Origin: Nitratireductor basaltis
GTDB taxonomy: Bacteria > Pseudomonadota > Alphaproteobacteria > Rhizobiales > Rhizobiaceae
Length of the DNA stretch: 64,000 nucleotides
Direction: 5' to 3'
Assembly (NCBI RefSeq): GCF_000733725.1
Contig: NZ_JMQM01000001.1
Location: forward strand, 620,001-684,000
The notes beneath the pieces were generated by a model. It had not been told where the DNA came from. It saw only the letters and a program-made list of their open reading frames with translations, and made no database searches. This document shows, in pieces, positions 26,758-34,336 of the stretch. Made by a program: the position numbers and the translations under genes. The stretch's first letter is position 1, and the number at the start of each line of letters is the position of its first letter.

Positions 26758-27246
26758 ATGAACTCCAAGCTCGCGATCCTAGCGATCTTCTTTACAACGT
26801 CTGCTTTCGCGGCAGGCGAACACGCCGGCTCCCATGATGAGTTTGCTGTAGGAACTCCCGGTAACGCGTCGGATGCCGCGCGCACCGTGGAAGTGGAACT
26901 CACTGAGACCGAAGATGGACAGATGGTGTTCAAACCGGATTCCGTTGACGTGAAACGCGGTGAAACTATCCGTTTCATGCTGCATAATACCGGGGAGCTT
27001 GAGCATGAGTTTGTGCTCGGCAAGCACGAAAAGCTGATGGATCATAAAAAAGAGATGATGTCGCAAATGGACATGAAGCATGATGATCCAAACGCGGCAT
27101 TCCTTGCTCCTGGTGCCAAGGCCGAACTTGTCTGGACTTTCACGAATTCTGGTGATTTCCAGTTTGCCTGCCTCATTCCCGGGCATTTCGAATCGGGGAT
27201 GGTGGGAGCGCTAGTGGTCACCGAGGACACCGCCGAAACGAACTGA
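26758..27246 (+). CDS. Cupredoxin-like periplasmic copper protein 2
   Basis: A 162-aa paralogue of the protein at 23347, with a signal peptide (ending AFAAGEH), the ligand His in ELEHEF, the Cys-His-Met set in FACLIPGHFESGM, and the same Met/His-rich insert (LMDHKKEMMSQMDMKH). It starts at 26758 after aacgaggttatc. An intrinsic terminator follows, so it probably ends a transcript. Confidence 0.88.
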   Translation: MNSKLAILAIFFTTSAFAAGEHAGSHDEFAVGTPGNASDAARTVEVELTETEDGQMVFKPDSVDVKRGETIRFMLHNTGELEHEFVLGKHEKLMDHKKEMMSQMDMKHDDPNAAFLAPGAKAELVWTFTNSGDFQFACLIPGHFESGMVGALVVTEDTAETN

Positions 27247-27255
27247 TCCATCTCT

Positions 27256-27283
27256 GGGGCTGCCGAGAGGCGGCCCCATTTTT
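27256..27283 (+). terminator. Intrinsic terminator after cupredoxin 2
   Basis: A 9-bp stem with one wobble pair (ggggctgcc / ggcggcccc, loop gaga) is followed by attttt. It lies 10 bp past the stop codon. Confidence 0.75.
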
Positions 27284-27363
27284 CCTAAAACCATCCCTGT
27301 AGTTGTTACGCTCTGTGCTGGCGCAGCACCGGGCGCAAGAGCGGCCATCCAAGGTTTAAGAAC

Positions 27364-28761
27364 ATGAATAGTGCGATTTCGCGAAGGGTCTTTCTGATCG
27401 GATCTGCCGCAGGTGCATTGAACTTTCGTTCAAGCTTCGCCTCCTCCGCTTCCGCACCGGCATTTGAGCTCGTCGCTCGAGAAGAAGATCGGTCTTTGGT
27501 TGCTGACCCTGCAGTTCGCTCACCAACGTGGTTGTACAATGGCAGCTTGCCCGGCCCTCTGCTGCGTGCGGTGAAAGGGCAGGTCGTGACGGTCCGCTTC
27601 AAAAACGAACTAAGCCAGCCTACTTCCATTCACTGGCATGGTATCAGGTTGGAGAATGCGATGGACGGGGTGCCTGGGCTAACACAGGATCCTGTGCAAC
27701 CAGGCTCAAGTTTCGAATACCGGTTCCAGGTCCCTGATGCCGGAACGTTCTGGTATCACGCGCATGAGCAGAGCTGGGAACAGGTTGCGCGGGGGCTTTA
27801 TGGGGCCCTAATCGTGGATGAGGAGCAGGTAGTTCTGCCCCCCGAGCAGGACATCTCCCTTGTGGTGGACGATTGGCGGTTAACCTCGGAGGGTGTACTG
27901 GACACACGTTCCTTTGGCGCACTCTCAGACTGGAGCCATGGAGGCCGCATGGGCAACTGGCTGACTGTTAACGGGGAGCCGGAGAAAGTATTCGAGTTGC
28001 AGCGTGGCAAGTGGTACCGGCTCCGTCTGATTAATACCTGCAACGCTAGGATACTCGCTCTCGATCCCACTCGCTTCCGAGCGCAGATCATTGCCTATGA
28101 TGGCCAGACCTTGGCCGAGCCCGCCGAAGCGCCGTACGCTCCCCTGCTGCTTGGACCGGCTCAGCGCATGGACCTTCTGTTTCAGGCGCAGGACGAATTC
28201 GAACTCGAAGAGCTTTCCGGTCCTCAGCCGTTTCCCTTTGTCCGCTTCCATGTAGGCGGTGAGGCCAACGTTGCGACCCGACGTCCCGAATTTGTTCCCG
28301 CGGATCTTCCCGAACCTGTTCTGGATGATGCTCTCCAGGTGCGACTGGAAATGGCTGGGGGGGCAATGGGGAAGCAGGTTGAAATGCGCTACAATGGGGA
28401 GGTTCTGGAAGGTGAGGAGGTCATTGAAGCGCGCCAGTTCTGGTCGTTCAACGGGGTCGCCAATCTGGCTGAAGCCCCCCTCTTCACGGCGCAGCTTGGC
28501 CGTTCAATCTCCTTGACGATCGTCAACGAGACGGCCTTTCCCCATGCGATGCATCTCCACGGGCATCATTTCCGCGTCTTGAGCCGCAGTGAGGCTAGCG
28601 TCGACGACGGAAAGCCATGGCGCGACACCTTTCTTATCGGACCGTCGCAGACAACACATATCGCCTTCGTGGCCGATAATCCCGGGCGCTGGTTGTTGCA
28701 TTGCCACATGCTGGAACATGCTGCAGCAGGGATGAATACTTGGTTCGAAGTGACCGCCTAG
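27364..28761 (+). CDS. Multicopper oxidase (SufI/CueO-like)
   Basis: A 465-aa oxidase with a Tat-like signal (MNSAISRRVFLIGSAAGALN). Copper motifs: IHWHGIRL, YHAHEQSW, HAMHLHGHHF and LHCHMLEHAAAGM, all ligands present. It lacks the long Met-rich loops of the other oxidases here, so its substrate may be organic rather than Cu(I), or Cu(I) delivered by a partner. It is followed by a small secreted cysteine protein. Confidence 0.9.
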   Translation: MNSAISRRVFLIGSAAGALNFRSSFASSASAPAFELVAREEDRSLVADPAVRSPTWLYNGSLPGPLLRAVKGQVVTVRFKNELSQPTSIHWHGIRLENAMDGVPGLTQDPVQPGSSFEYRFQVPDAGTFWYHAHEQSWEQVARGLYGALIVDEEQVVLPPEQDISLVVDDWRLTSEGVLDTRSFGALSDWSHGGRMGNWLTVNGEPEKVFELQRGKWYRLRLINTCNARILALDPTRFRAQIIAYDGQTLAEPAEAPYAPLLLGPAQRMDLLFQAQDEFELEELSGPQPFPFVRFHVGGEANVATRRPEFVPADLPEPVLDDALQVRLEMAGGAMGKQVEMRYNGEVLEGEEVIEARQFWSFNGVANLAEAPLFTAQLGRSISLTIVNETAFPHAMHLHGHHFRVLSRSEASVDDGKPWRDTFLIGPSQTTHIAFVADNPGRWLLHCHMLEHAAAGMNTWFEVTA

Positions 28762-28798
28762 TGTGCTATGATGAGAGTGCAAGTTGCTGTGGGGGCTA

Positions 28799-29119
28799 AT
28801 GAGAATTTCGTGCGCATGGTGGGTCGGCAATATCTTGCTCCTTTTGGTCGTCCTGATAGGTGGGATGCTGTCGGGACCAGGTTCCGCGCAAGGTGCTCCT
28901 GCGACAATCGAAGCTGTCGTTTCTGAACCTTTAATTGCTGACTGCTGCAGTCACGCCGCTGCTGGAGAGGTGGCATTAGAATGCGCCAGCGATTGTTCGT
29001 GGGCGGCAGCTGGCAACGCTGTCGAAATCTCGCATTATGTTGCTGCAAATTCTGTAGGCGCTGCTTCCCCCTCGCTGCGCTTCTATCCGGGTGGCCTCAA
29101 GCGTCCGCCAAAGCTCTGA
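28799..29119 (+). CDS. Small secreted cysteine protein 3
   Basis: A 106-aa protein starting MRISCAWWVGNILLLLVVLI, with a signal or anchor helix, an ADCCSHAAAG motif, a further pair of cysteines (ECASDC) and the tail GGLKRPPKL. The ATG at 28799 is used; a TTG five codons upstream is possible. It sits between the oxidase and the L,D-transpeptidase. Confidence 0.6.
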   Translation: MRISCAWWVGNILLLLVVLIGGMLSGPGSAQGAPATIEAVVSEPLIADCCSHAAAGEVALECASDCSWAAAGNAVEISHYVAANSVGAASPSLRFYPGGLKRPPKL

Positions 29120-29169
29120 TCTTCGCTAGTCAACAAGTAAAACTGACTGAAGATCAGGAGGTCACTCAG

Positions 29170-29730
29170 ATGAAAAGACGTGAATTCATTTTCCTGGCGG
29201 GTGTTTCTACCTTTCTAGCAACAACATCCCGCAGCAGTGCGCATCAGGCACGCGCATTCCGCTTGGCGGATCGTTTCCAGCCGCAATTCGTCGCATTCGA
29301 CGGATATGCTCCTGGGACCATCGTGGTGGATCCTCGAAATCATTTTCTCTATCTGGCAATGCCGCGCGGACGTGCCCTGCGTTATGGAGTAGGGGTTGGG
29401 AAGGCTGGGTTGGCATTTCGCGGACGTGCAATCATCGGCCGAAAGGAGAAATGGCCCTCTTGGCGACCAACAGCCAACATGATCCGGCGTGAGCCAGCCA
29501 AATATGCACGCTTTGCCACTGGTGTTCCCGGCGGGCCAGGCAATCCATTGGGAGCTCGAGCCATGTATCTGTATAGAGATGGACGAGATACGATGTACCG
29601 TATCCACGGCACCAATCAGCCTCAGAGCATTGGGAGGTCCGTCTCCAATGGATGCATTAGGATGCTTAACGAGCATGTGAAGGATCTATACGAACGGGTC
29701 CCGCTCAAGACCAAGGTGGTAGTGCTGTGA
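29170..29730 (+). CDS. L,D-transpeptidase (YkuD domain)
   Basis: A 186-aa exported enzyme that would make 3-3 cross-links in peptidoglycan or attach proteins to it. The signal (MKRREFIFLAGVSTFLA) starts with a twin-arginine-like or Sec sequence. The catalytic motif HGTN (H146) and SNGCIRM (C162) is complete. The ATG at 29170 follows aggaggtcactcag. Its stop overlaps the next GTG. Catalytic-cysteine L,D-transpeptidases are known to be copper-sensitive in E. coli, so a dedicated copy inside a copper cluster is notable. Confidence 0.9.
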   Translation: MKRREFIFLAGVSTFLATTSRSSAHQARAFRLADRFQPQFVAFDGYAPGTIVVDPRNHFLYLAMPRGRALRYGVGVGKAGLAFRGRAIIGRKEKWPSWRPTANMIRREPAKYARFATGVPGGPGNPLGARAMYLYRDGRDTMYRIHGTNQPQSIGRSVSNGCIRMLNEHVKDLYERVPLKTKVVVL

Positions 29731-29978
29731 AAAAGATAGATTCTCAAATTCCTCCCACGCAACCTAAGGTCTCAAAGGCTGCTTTGTGGTTGACGGGGTG
29801 TTGCTTTCTCATGGTTTTACTTGGACTTGGTATGGTGTTCATGCTTCCATCGCCTAGTTCGGGAGATACGTCATCAAGCTGGTGGATGTTCGCTCTCCCG
29901 ATCCTAGGCTGTCTGGCTGCTCATGTGGTTATGCATAACTACAATGGCAGGTCGTGCCACCGTCGCAAAGAAAACTAG
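29727..29978 (+). CDS. Small two-span membrane protein (DUF2933-like)
   Basis: An 83-aa protein with two hydrophobic helices (WLTGCCFLMVLLGLGMVF and WMFALPILGCLAAHVVMH) and a basic tail with His and Cys. The GTG start overlaps the transpeptidase stop by four bases, so translation is coupled. The size and two-helix layout resemble DUF2933 proteins common in metal clusters; the match is by eye. Confidence 0.65.
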   Translation: MKKIDSQIPPTQPKVSKAALWLTGCCFLMVLLGLGMVFMLPSPSSGDTSSSWWMFALPILGCLAAHVVMHNYNGRSCHRRKEN

Positions 29979-29993
29979 GCTTGGGGCATTTTT

Positions 29994-30022
29994 GAGGGAG
30001 TGGGAGGCAACCTCACTCCCTC
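29994..30022. terminator. Bidirectional terminator between the two copper modules
   Basis: A 9-bp perfect stem (gagggagtg / cactccctc) lies between convergent genes, with T-rich sequence on both sides (catttt on the left, ggttgttt on the right). Confidence 0.65.
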
Positions 30023-30028
30023 GGTTGT

Positions 30029-30790
30029 TTACACGCCTGCGCCCATGCGGAAGGGCATCCACAGCGCCATGGCGATCATCATCAGGTTTTCCGTCAGTGA
30101 GACGAAGCCGAGGGGCACGCGGCTTGAGCCGCCGACACAGGCGCATTTCAGCTCACGTTTGTCGATATAGACGGCCTTGAAAACCGATATCGCGCCGATC
30201 GTGCCGATGAATAGTGCCACTGGCACCGCGACCCACATCAACGCACCTGCGATCATGAGAATGCCCGCCAGCGCCTCTCCAAATGGATAGACATAGCCGT
30301 AGCGGACCCATCTTTGTGCGAGCAGGTCGTAGTTCAGGAACATCGTGGAAAAGCCCTCGATATCCTGGAGCTTCTGCACGGCCAGAAGCGTCATGGCAAA
30401 GGCTATGAACCATTCGAAGGCGCGAAAGGTGAAGATGTTTCCGAACATGTACCAGCTCACCGCCAGCCCCATGAGCAGAGCCATGGTGAAGATCGCGATC
30501 ACGGGCACATAGCTGGTTTCATCCTCCGACGGGACCTCCTTGCCGAAATGAGCAAGCAGATCATCATGCCCTCCGATGCGACGGCCATCGATGAAGGTCT
30601 GCGGCGTAGTTTCCACCCCGTGCTCCTGCTTGAAGGCATCCGTCTCTTCGCGCGTCGTCAGATGGTGGTCCTGCACCGTGTAACCGTTGCGTTCAAGCAG
30701 GTCCTTGGACTTCAGCCCGTAGGGGCACACATGGTCGGGCATGACCATGCGGTAGAGATCCGCCGTTTTCGTCTTTTCCTGGATTGCCAT
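30029..30790 (-). CDS. Monothiol glutaredoxin fused to a MauE-like membrane domain
   Basis: A 253-aa protein. Residues 1-85 are a glutaredoxin domain with the active site CPYG (second Cys of CPYC missing) and TPQTFIDGRRIGGHDDL for glutathione binding. After a linker, four membrane helices follow (MALLMGLAVSWYMF onward), with the MauE/DoxX-like segment YVYPFGEALAGILMIAG and a late CAC motif (ELKCACVGG). It could pass reducing power or glutathione-bound metal across the membrane. An excellent ribosome-binding site (ggaggttatctc) precedes the ATG. It is the second gene after the DUF305 gene on the minus strand. Confidence 0.85.
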   Translation of the reverse strand: MAIQEKTKTADLYRMVMPDHVCPYGLKSKDLLERNGYTVQDHHLTTREETDAFKQEHGVETTPQTFIDGRRIGGHDDLLAHFGKEVPSEDETSYVPVIAIFTMALLMGLAVSWYMFGNIFTFRAFEWFIAFAMTLLAVQKLQDIEGFSTMFLNYDLLAQRWVRYGYVYPFGEALAGILMIAGALMWVAVPVALFIGTIGAISVFKAVYIDKRELKCACVGGSSRVPLGFVSLTENLMMIAMALWMPFRMGAGV

Positions 30791-30816
30791 GAGATAACCT
30801 CCGGTCTGCGCTGCAG

Positions 30817-31677
30817 TTACCGCGAGCAGGCGTAGTAGCCAGTGTAGCCGACCTTCAGGCCTTCATCGAGTTCGAAGACAAGTTCAGCTTCCTTGCGCGG
30901 GTCGTCCTCCTCGTCGAAGGGACCAACCGCGACAGTCATCCCTTCTGTGGTGAACTGCGCGCTTGCGGCCGCCGGATCAGCAGGGCTCTCGAGTTCAACA
31001 AGCACACCGTTCAATTTCGCTGCGGCGCTGCTGCCATCACGAGCCGCCCACAGGATTGGATCGCTCTCCTGGCTTCGGCGGAAGGTGCAGCGCTCACCCG
31101 GCTGCAGCACCTTGTCGGCTTCTTCCTCGGACATAGGCGCAAGATCCAGAGAGGAGATCATCACCTTGTTCAAGGCATCCTGAACGCTGCCAGGTTCAGG
31201 TGCCGGATCCTCATAGATCTCTTTCACCATATTTCCATCGGCCAGGTCTTCGATGAGATAGGCCATCTCGGCGATCTCCTTGCGCTGGGCATCGATGATC
31301 TCGTCGGCCAGTTTGCGTACGCGTGCATCCTCGATCTGCGCGCGTTCTGAGGTCATGATGGCGATGGAGTGATGCGGGATCATGGCGCGCATATAGCTTT
31401 CACCGCTGACGGTGACCTGGCTGCGTACCAGCCACAGGGCGCCTGCGAAAACGACTGCCGCACCCACGAAGATGGCTATGTTCAGAGCGGTGTTCTTGTA
31501 CATGCCGAGCATGAAGGCCAGCATGATAATGGCCATGGTCGCTCCCATGAGGATGGCCATATAGGTGCGTGTTTCGCTGAAATAGACATGCTCGAAGGCG
31601 TAAGTGTTGAGATACATCAGGATGAACATCACCACTGTGGAGGTGAGGATCATCAAGCCGAAACGGATATAGGACAT
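30817..31677 (-). CDS. DUF305 domain membrane protein
   Basis: A 286-aa protein with four hydrophobic N-terminal segments (to about residue 90). A DUF305 domain follows (YMRAMIPHHSIAIMTSERAQ, then ADEIIDAQRKEIAEM) and a C-terminal soluble domain (about 190-286). DUF305 domains have ferritin-like helices with conserved HH and Met; copper binding is suspected for some members. It probably forms one transcript with the glutaredoxin-MauE gene 26 bp downstream. Confidence 0.85.
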   Translation of the reverse strand: MSYIRFGLMILTSTVVMFILMYLNTYAFEHVYFSETRTYMAILMGATMAIIMLAFMLGMYKNTALNIAIFVGAAVVFAGALWLVRSQVTVSGESYMRAMIPHHSIAIMTSERAQIEDARVRKLADEIIDAQRKEIAEMAYLIEDLADGNMVKEIYEDPAPEPGSVQDALNKVMISSLDLAPMSEEEADKVLQPGERCTFRRSQESDPILWAARDGSSAAAKLNGVLVELESPADPAAASAQFTTEGMTVAVGPFDEEDDPRKEAELVFELDEGLKVGYTGYYACSR

Positions 31678-31983
31678 CGCTAAAACTCCCGTGCCACTTG
31701 TTCAAAACACGGGCGCGGCAATTCTGCACGACGCGCACCCTCAGCAAATGTGGTGGTGGGTGAACGTGACGATGCTGAAACCGTTCCTGTCACATTGTCA
31801 TAGTGCGTGATCAGCGTAGTTCACGGATGTTTAGGGGCCGGAAGCGGAATGGCAGCTTTGTGGATGCCGTTAAAGGTAAGCAGCCGTTCTAGCAAGGCGC
31901 CAACAGGCAATGTTTGCCTTGTCCGCTCACGACCCCATTGCAGCCAGAGGGAGGTGTTTTTGTTCTGACCCGAACCCTCGACA
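31678..31983. other. Intergenic junction region
   Basis: These 306 bp lie upstream of the DUF305 gene and at the broken end of the CDF pseudogene. A minus-strand frame near 31821-31970 (SLWLQWGRERTRQTLPVG) looks like a protein fragment but I cannot name it. The CDF homology ends abruptly at about 31990, so a recombination junction lies here. Confidence 0.4.
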
Positions 31984-32670
31984 TCAGCTTCGCCGCCGCA
32001 CCGCGGCGACAACCGCGTCGTTGTCGATGTCCGGTGGGCTGCCGAGCATCAGGGTCCGGATCGGCCCACCGATCTCGGTGAAAGCCAAGTAGAGGATATA
32101 GAGCGCGATGCCGATGGTGATCGCCGGATCGACCCACCGCATGTCGTAAAGGATGATCAGCGCGCCACCCACGATCACGGCGACCGATGCCAGGGCGTCT
32201 GACAGGTTGTGCAGGAAAAGGGCGCGGATGTTCACGCTGCCCTTCTGCATCGAATAGGTGAGCAGCGCCGTCAGCGTGTCCACCACCAGCGCGACACCGC
32301 CGAGGATGACCACGGTCCAGCCAGCGACCTGGGGCGGGTCGATCATCCGCATGCCGCCTTCGTAAATTAGATAGAAGCCGACGAGGATCAGCGTGGTGTA
32401 GTTGATCAGGGCCGCGACGATCTCGATCCGACCTTAACCGAAGGTCATGCGCTCGTCCGCCGGCCGCCGTGCGATCTTGCGCGCGGCGAAGGCGATGACC
32501 AGCGAGGCCATGTCGGAGAAGTTGTGCAGCGCGTCCGCGATCAGGGCGAGGCTGCCGGACAGGATGCCACCGACGATCTGGGCGACGGTCAGAAGCGCGT
32601 TGGCCCAGACCGCAATGGATACCCGTCGGTCACCGGACTTGGGGTCGATATGGCCGTGGTCGTGAGGCAT
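31984..32670 (-). pseudogene. Broken CDF efflux transporter (nonsense and 3' truncation)
   Basis: It starts MPHDHGHIDPKSGDRR and matches the CDF transporter at 15248 almost throughout. Codon 79 is TAA where the paralogue has TAC (MTFG-stop-GRIEIV against MTFGYGRIEIV), and reading continues in the same frame to 31984. The C-terminal cytoplasmic domain is absent: the match stops after PDIDNDAVVAAVR. Readthrough or re-initiation could give only a truncated channel part. Confidence 0.88.
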
Positions 32671-32681
32671 CGTATTCTCTT

Positions 32682-33302
32682 TCAGATCTTGGCGTCATCT
32701 TGATGGACCGCCTTGTGGTGCTCGCCATGCGCGTCGCGCAGGATTCCGATGCCGCCCCAGGCGGCGACGCCGGCGACCGCGATACCGACCACGAGATCGG
32801 GCCAATTGCTGCCCAGCCACCAGACGAGACCGCCCGCGACGAGAATTCCGCCGTTCGAAATGAAGTCGTTGAGACTGAAGGTGTTGGCCGCCCTGACGTT
32901 CACGTCCGGCTCCTCGAGCCGACCAAGAAGCCAGATGCAGATGCCGTTCACGACCGCTGCAATGAGGGCCATGGAAATCATGAGCGGGCCGAGCGGTTCG
33001 GAGCCGGTGTAGTAGCGGCGAACAGCATCGATCAGGATGCCAGCCGCGAAGATCAGCAGCAGCCCTCCCGACACGTTGGCGGCCCCACGTTTCCATCTGT
33101 CCGAACGAGACAGGGCGAAAAGGCTGATGGCGTACACGAAGCTGTCGGAGGTGTTGTCCAGACCGTTGGCGATCAGCGCACTGGAGTCGCCTAATGCGCC
33201 TGTCGCAAAAAAGCCGATGGCGATGGCCGCATTCAGCAGCAGAACCGTCCAGAGCGTACCGCGCTGACGTTCATCCGGATCCTTTGGCAGTTCTTTGGTC
33301 AT
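32682..33302 (-). CDS. Short cation transporter of the CDF superfamily
   Basis: A 206-aa membrane protein starting MTKELPKDPDERQRG. Membrane helices include LLLNAAIAIGFFATGALG, and the CDF-like motifs are ANGLDNTSD and SLNDFISNGG, with Asp at the metal positions. It lacks the C-terminal cytoplasmic domain, like the short CDF-type cation transporters of metal operons. The frame continues upstream beyond the ATG at 33302, but only as the antisense or out-of-frame sequence of ynfA. It lies 12 bp upstream of the broken CDF gene. Confidence 0.8.
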   Translation of the reverse strand: MTKELPKDPDERQRGTLWTVLLLNAAIAIGFFATGALGDSSALIANGLDNTSDSFVYAISLFALSRSDRWKRGAANVSGGLLLIFAAGILIDAVRRYYTGSEPLGPLMISMALIAAVVNGICIWLLGRLEEPDVNVRAANTFSLNDFISNGGILVAGGLVWWLGSNWPDLVVGIAVAGVAAWGGIGILRDAHGEHHKAVHQDDAKI

Positions 33303-33478
33303 CAGGTTCGCCTCCGTTCGTGCTGGCCGTCGGATCAAGGCGGCCTCATCTGCCCTGCATGCGCAAGCCACTCGATCCTCGCCAGAAAAGAAGCAGCCTG
33401 CTGCCCCAAGAATCGGCCGAGAGGCAGTTCTAGTTCCTTTAGTCGCTAGAGGTTCAAGGGCTGCGCGCGAATTTATGT

Positions 33479-33814
33479 CTAGACGCCGCGCGGGGCGAAC
33501 AGGATCAGGGCCGCGCCCGCAAGGCAAACGACGCCGCCTGTGAGGTCCCAGTGGTCGGGTCGCTCGCCTTCGGCCAGCCACATCCAGAGCACGGACGCCA
33601 CGATGTAGACGCCCCCGTAGGCTGCGTAGGCGCGGCCGGCGAAGGCCGAGTCGATCTGCGCCAGGAGCCAGCCAAAGGCGATCAGGCTCGCAACGCCTGG
33701 AACCAGCCAAACCGCTGAGGCGCCGAGGCGCCACCAAGCCCAGATCGCGAAACAGCCCGCAATCTCGGCCAGAGCCGCGGCGGCATAGATCGCCAAGGTC
33801 GGCAGCGCCGTCAT
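33479..33814 (-). CDS. ynfA: YnfA/UPF0060 family membrane protein
   Basis: A 111-aa, four-helix inner-membrane protein of the UPF0060 family ([44 protein letters not shown] end). Its start codon overlaps the stop of the MerR gene (ATGA at 33811-33814), so the two are translationally coupled and share the MerR promoter. Members resemble small multidrug-resistance transporters; a metal role is only suggested by context. Confidence 0.9.
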   Translation of the reverse strand: MTALPTLAIYAAAALAEIAGCFAIWAWWRLGASAVWLVPGVASLIAFGWLLAQIDSAFAGRAYAAYGGVYIVASVLWMWLAEGERPDHWDLTGGVVCLAGAALILFAPRGV

Positions 33815-34245
33815 TCGGCGGCCTCGGACGTCCTGTGGTCCTGCGCGCAATGTGAGTGATCGCTCAGCACCTCGATCACGCGGCAGTCGGCCACGGTGCC
33901 CTGTGCGCACTGCGTGATCATGCGCTCGAGCTCTGCCTTCAGCGCTGTGAGCCGCGCGATCCGGGCCTTGACGGCGGTGAGCTGTTTCTTCGCGATGACG
34001 TCGGCGGCTGCGCAGGATTGATCGGGCTCATCGGAGAGGCTCAGAAGGTCCCGGATAGCGTCCAGCGGAAACCCGAGCTCGCGCGCGTGGCGGATGAAGG
34101 CCAGCCGATCCAGTGCCGACTGCCCATAGAGCCGCTGGTTTCCGGCGCTGCGCTCCGGCTCCAGCAGGAGCCCGATCTGCTCGTAGTAGCGGATCGTCGG
34201 AACCTTTACGCCGGCCGCCTCACCCAATTTTCCGATGGTGAGCAT
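33811..34245 (-). CDS. MerR-family metal-responsive regulator
   Basis: A 144-aa activator. The helix-turn-helix starts [20 protein letters not shown] and continues YYEQIGLL. A dimerisation helix follows, then a metal-site region with [28 protein letters not shown]. The Cys/His spacing fits the Zn/Cd/Pb-responsive branch (ZntR/CadR/PbrR) rather than CueR. It is divergent from the zntA-like ATPase and presumably bends the shared promoter at 34257-34287. Confidence 0.88.
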   Translation of the reverse strand: MLTIGKLGEAAGVKVPTIRYYEQIGLLLEPERSAGNQRLYGQSALDRLAFIRHARELGFPLDAIRDLLSLSDEPDQSCAAADVIAKKQLTAVKARIARLTALKAELERMITQCAQGTVADCRVIEVLSDHSHCAQDHRTSEAAE

Positions 34246-34256
34246 CAGATTGCCTC

Positions 34257-34287
34257 TTGAAGCTATAGCTACTAGAGACCTTACGTT
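34257..34287 (+). promoter_or_regulatory. MerR-type promoter and operator for the Zn/Cd ATPase
   Basis: A -35 like box TTGAAG (34257-34262) and a -10 like box TACGTT (34282-34287) are separated by 19 bp, the overlong spacer that MerR proteins act on. The spacer holds an imperfect dyad (ctatag, ctactagag) of the classic MerR-family type. It lies between the divergent MerR and ATPase genes. Confidence 0.75.
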
Positions 34288-34336
34288 CCCGACTCAGTAA
34301 ATACAACGTCGCCCGCTGGGCGGGTGGAAGGGCGTG

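Noticed and set aside
33303-33737. N-terminal extension of the short CDF transporter
   Set aside because: It runs out of frame through ynfA and has Arg/Ala-rich composition; the ATG at 33302 is correct.
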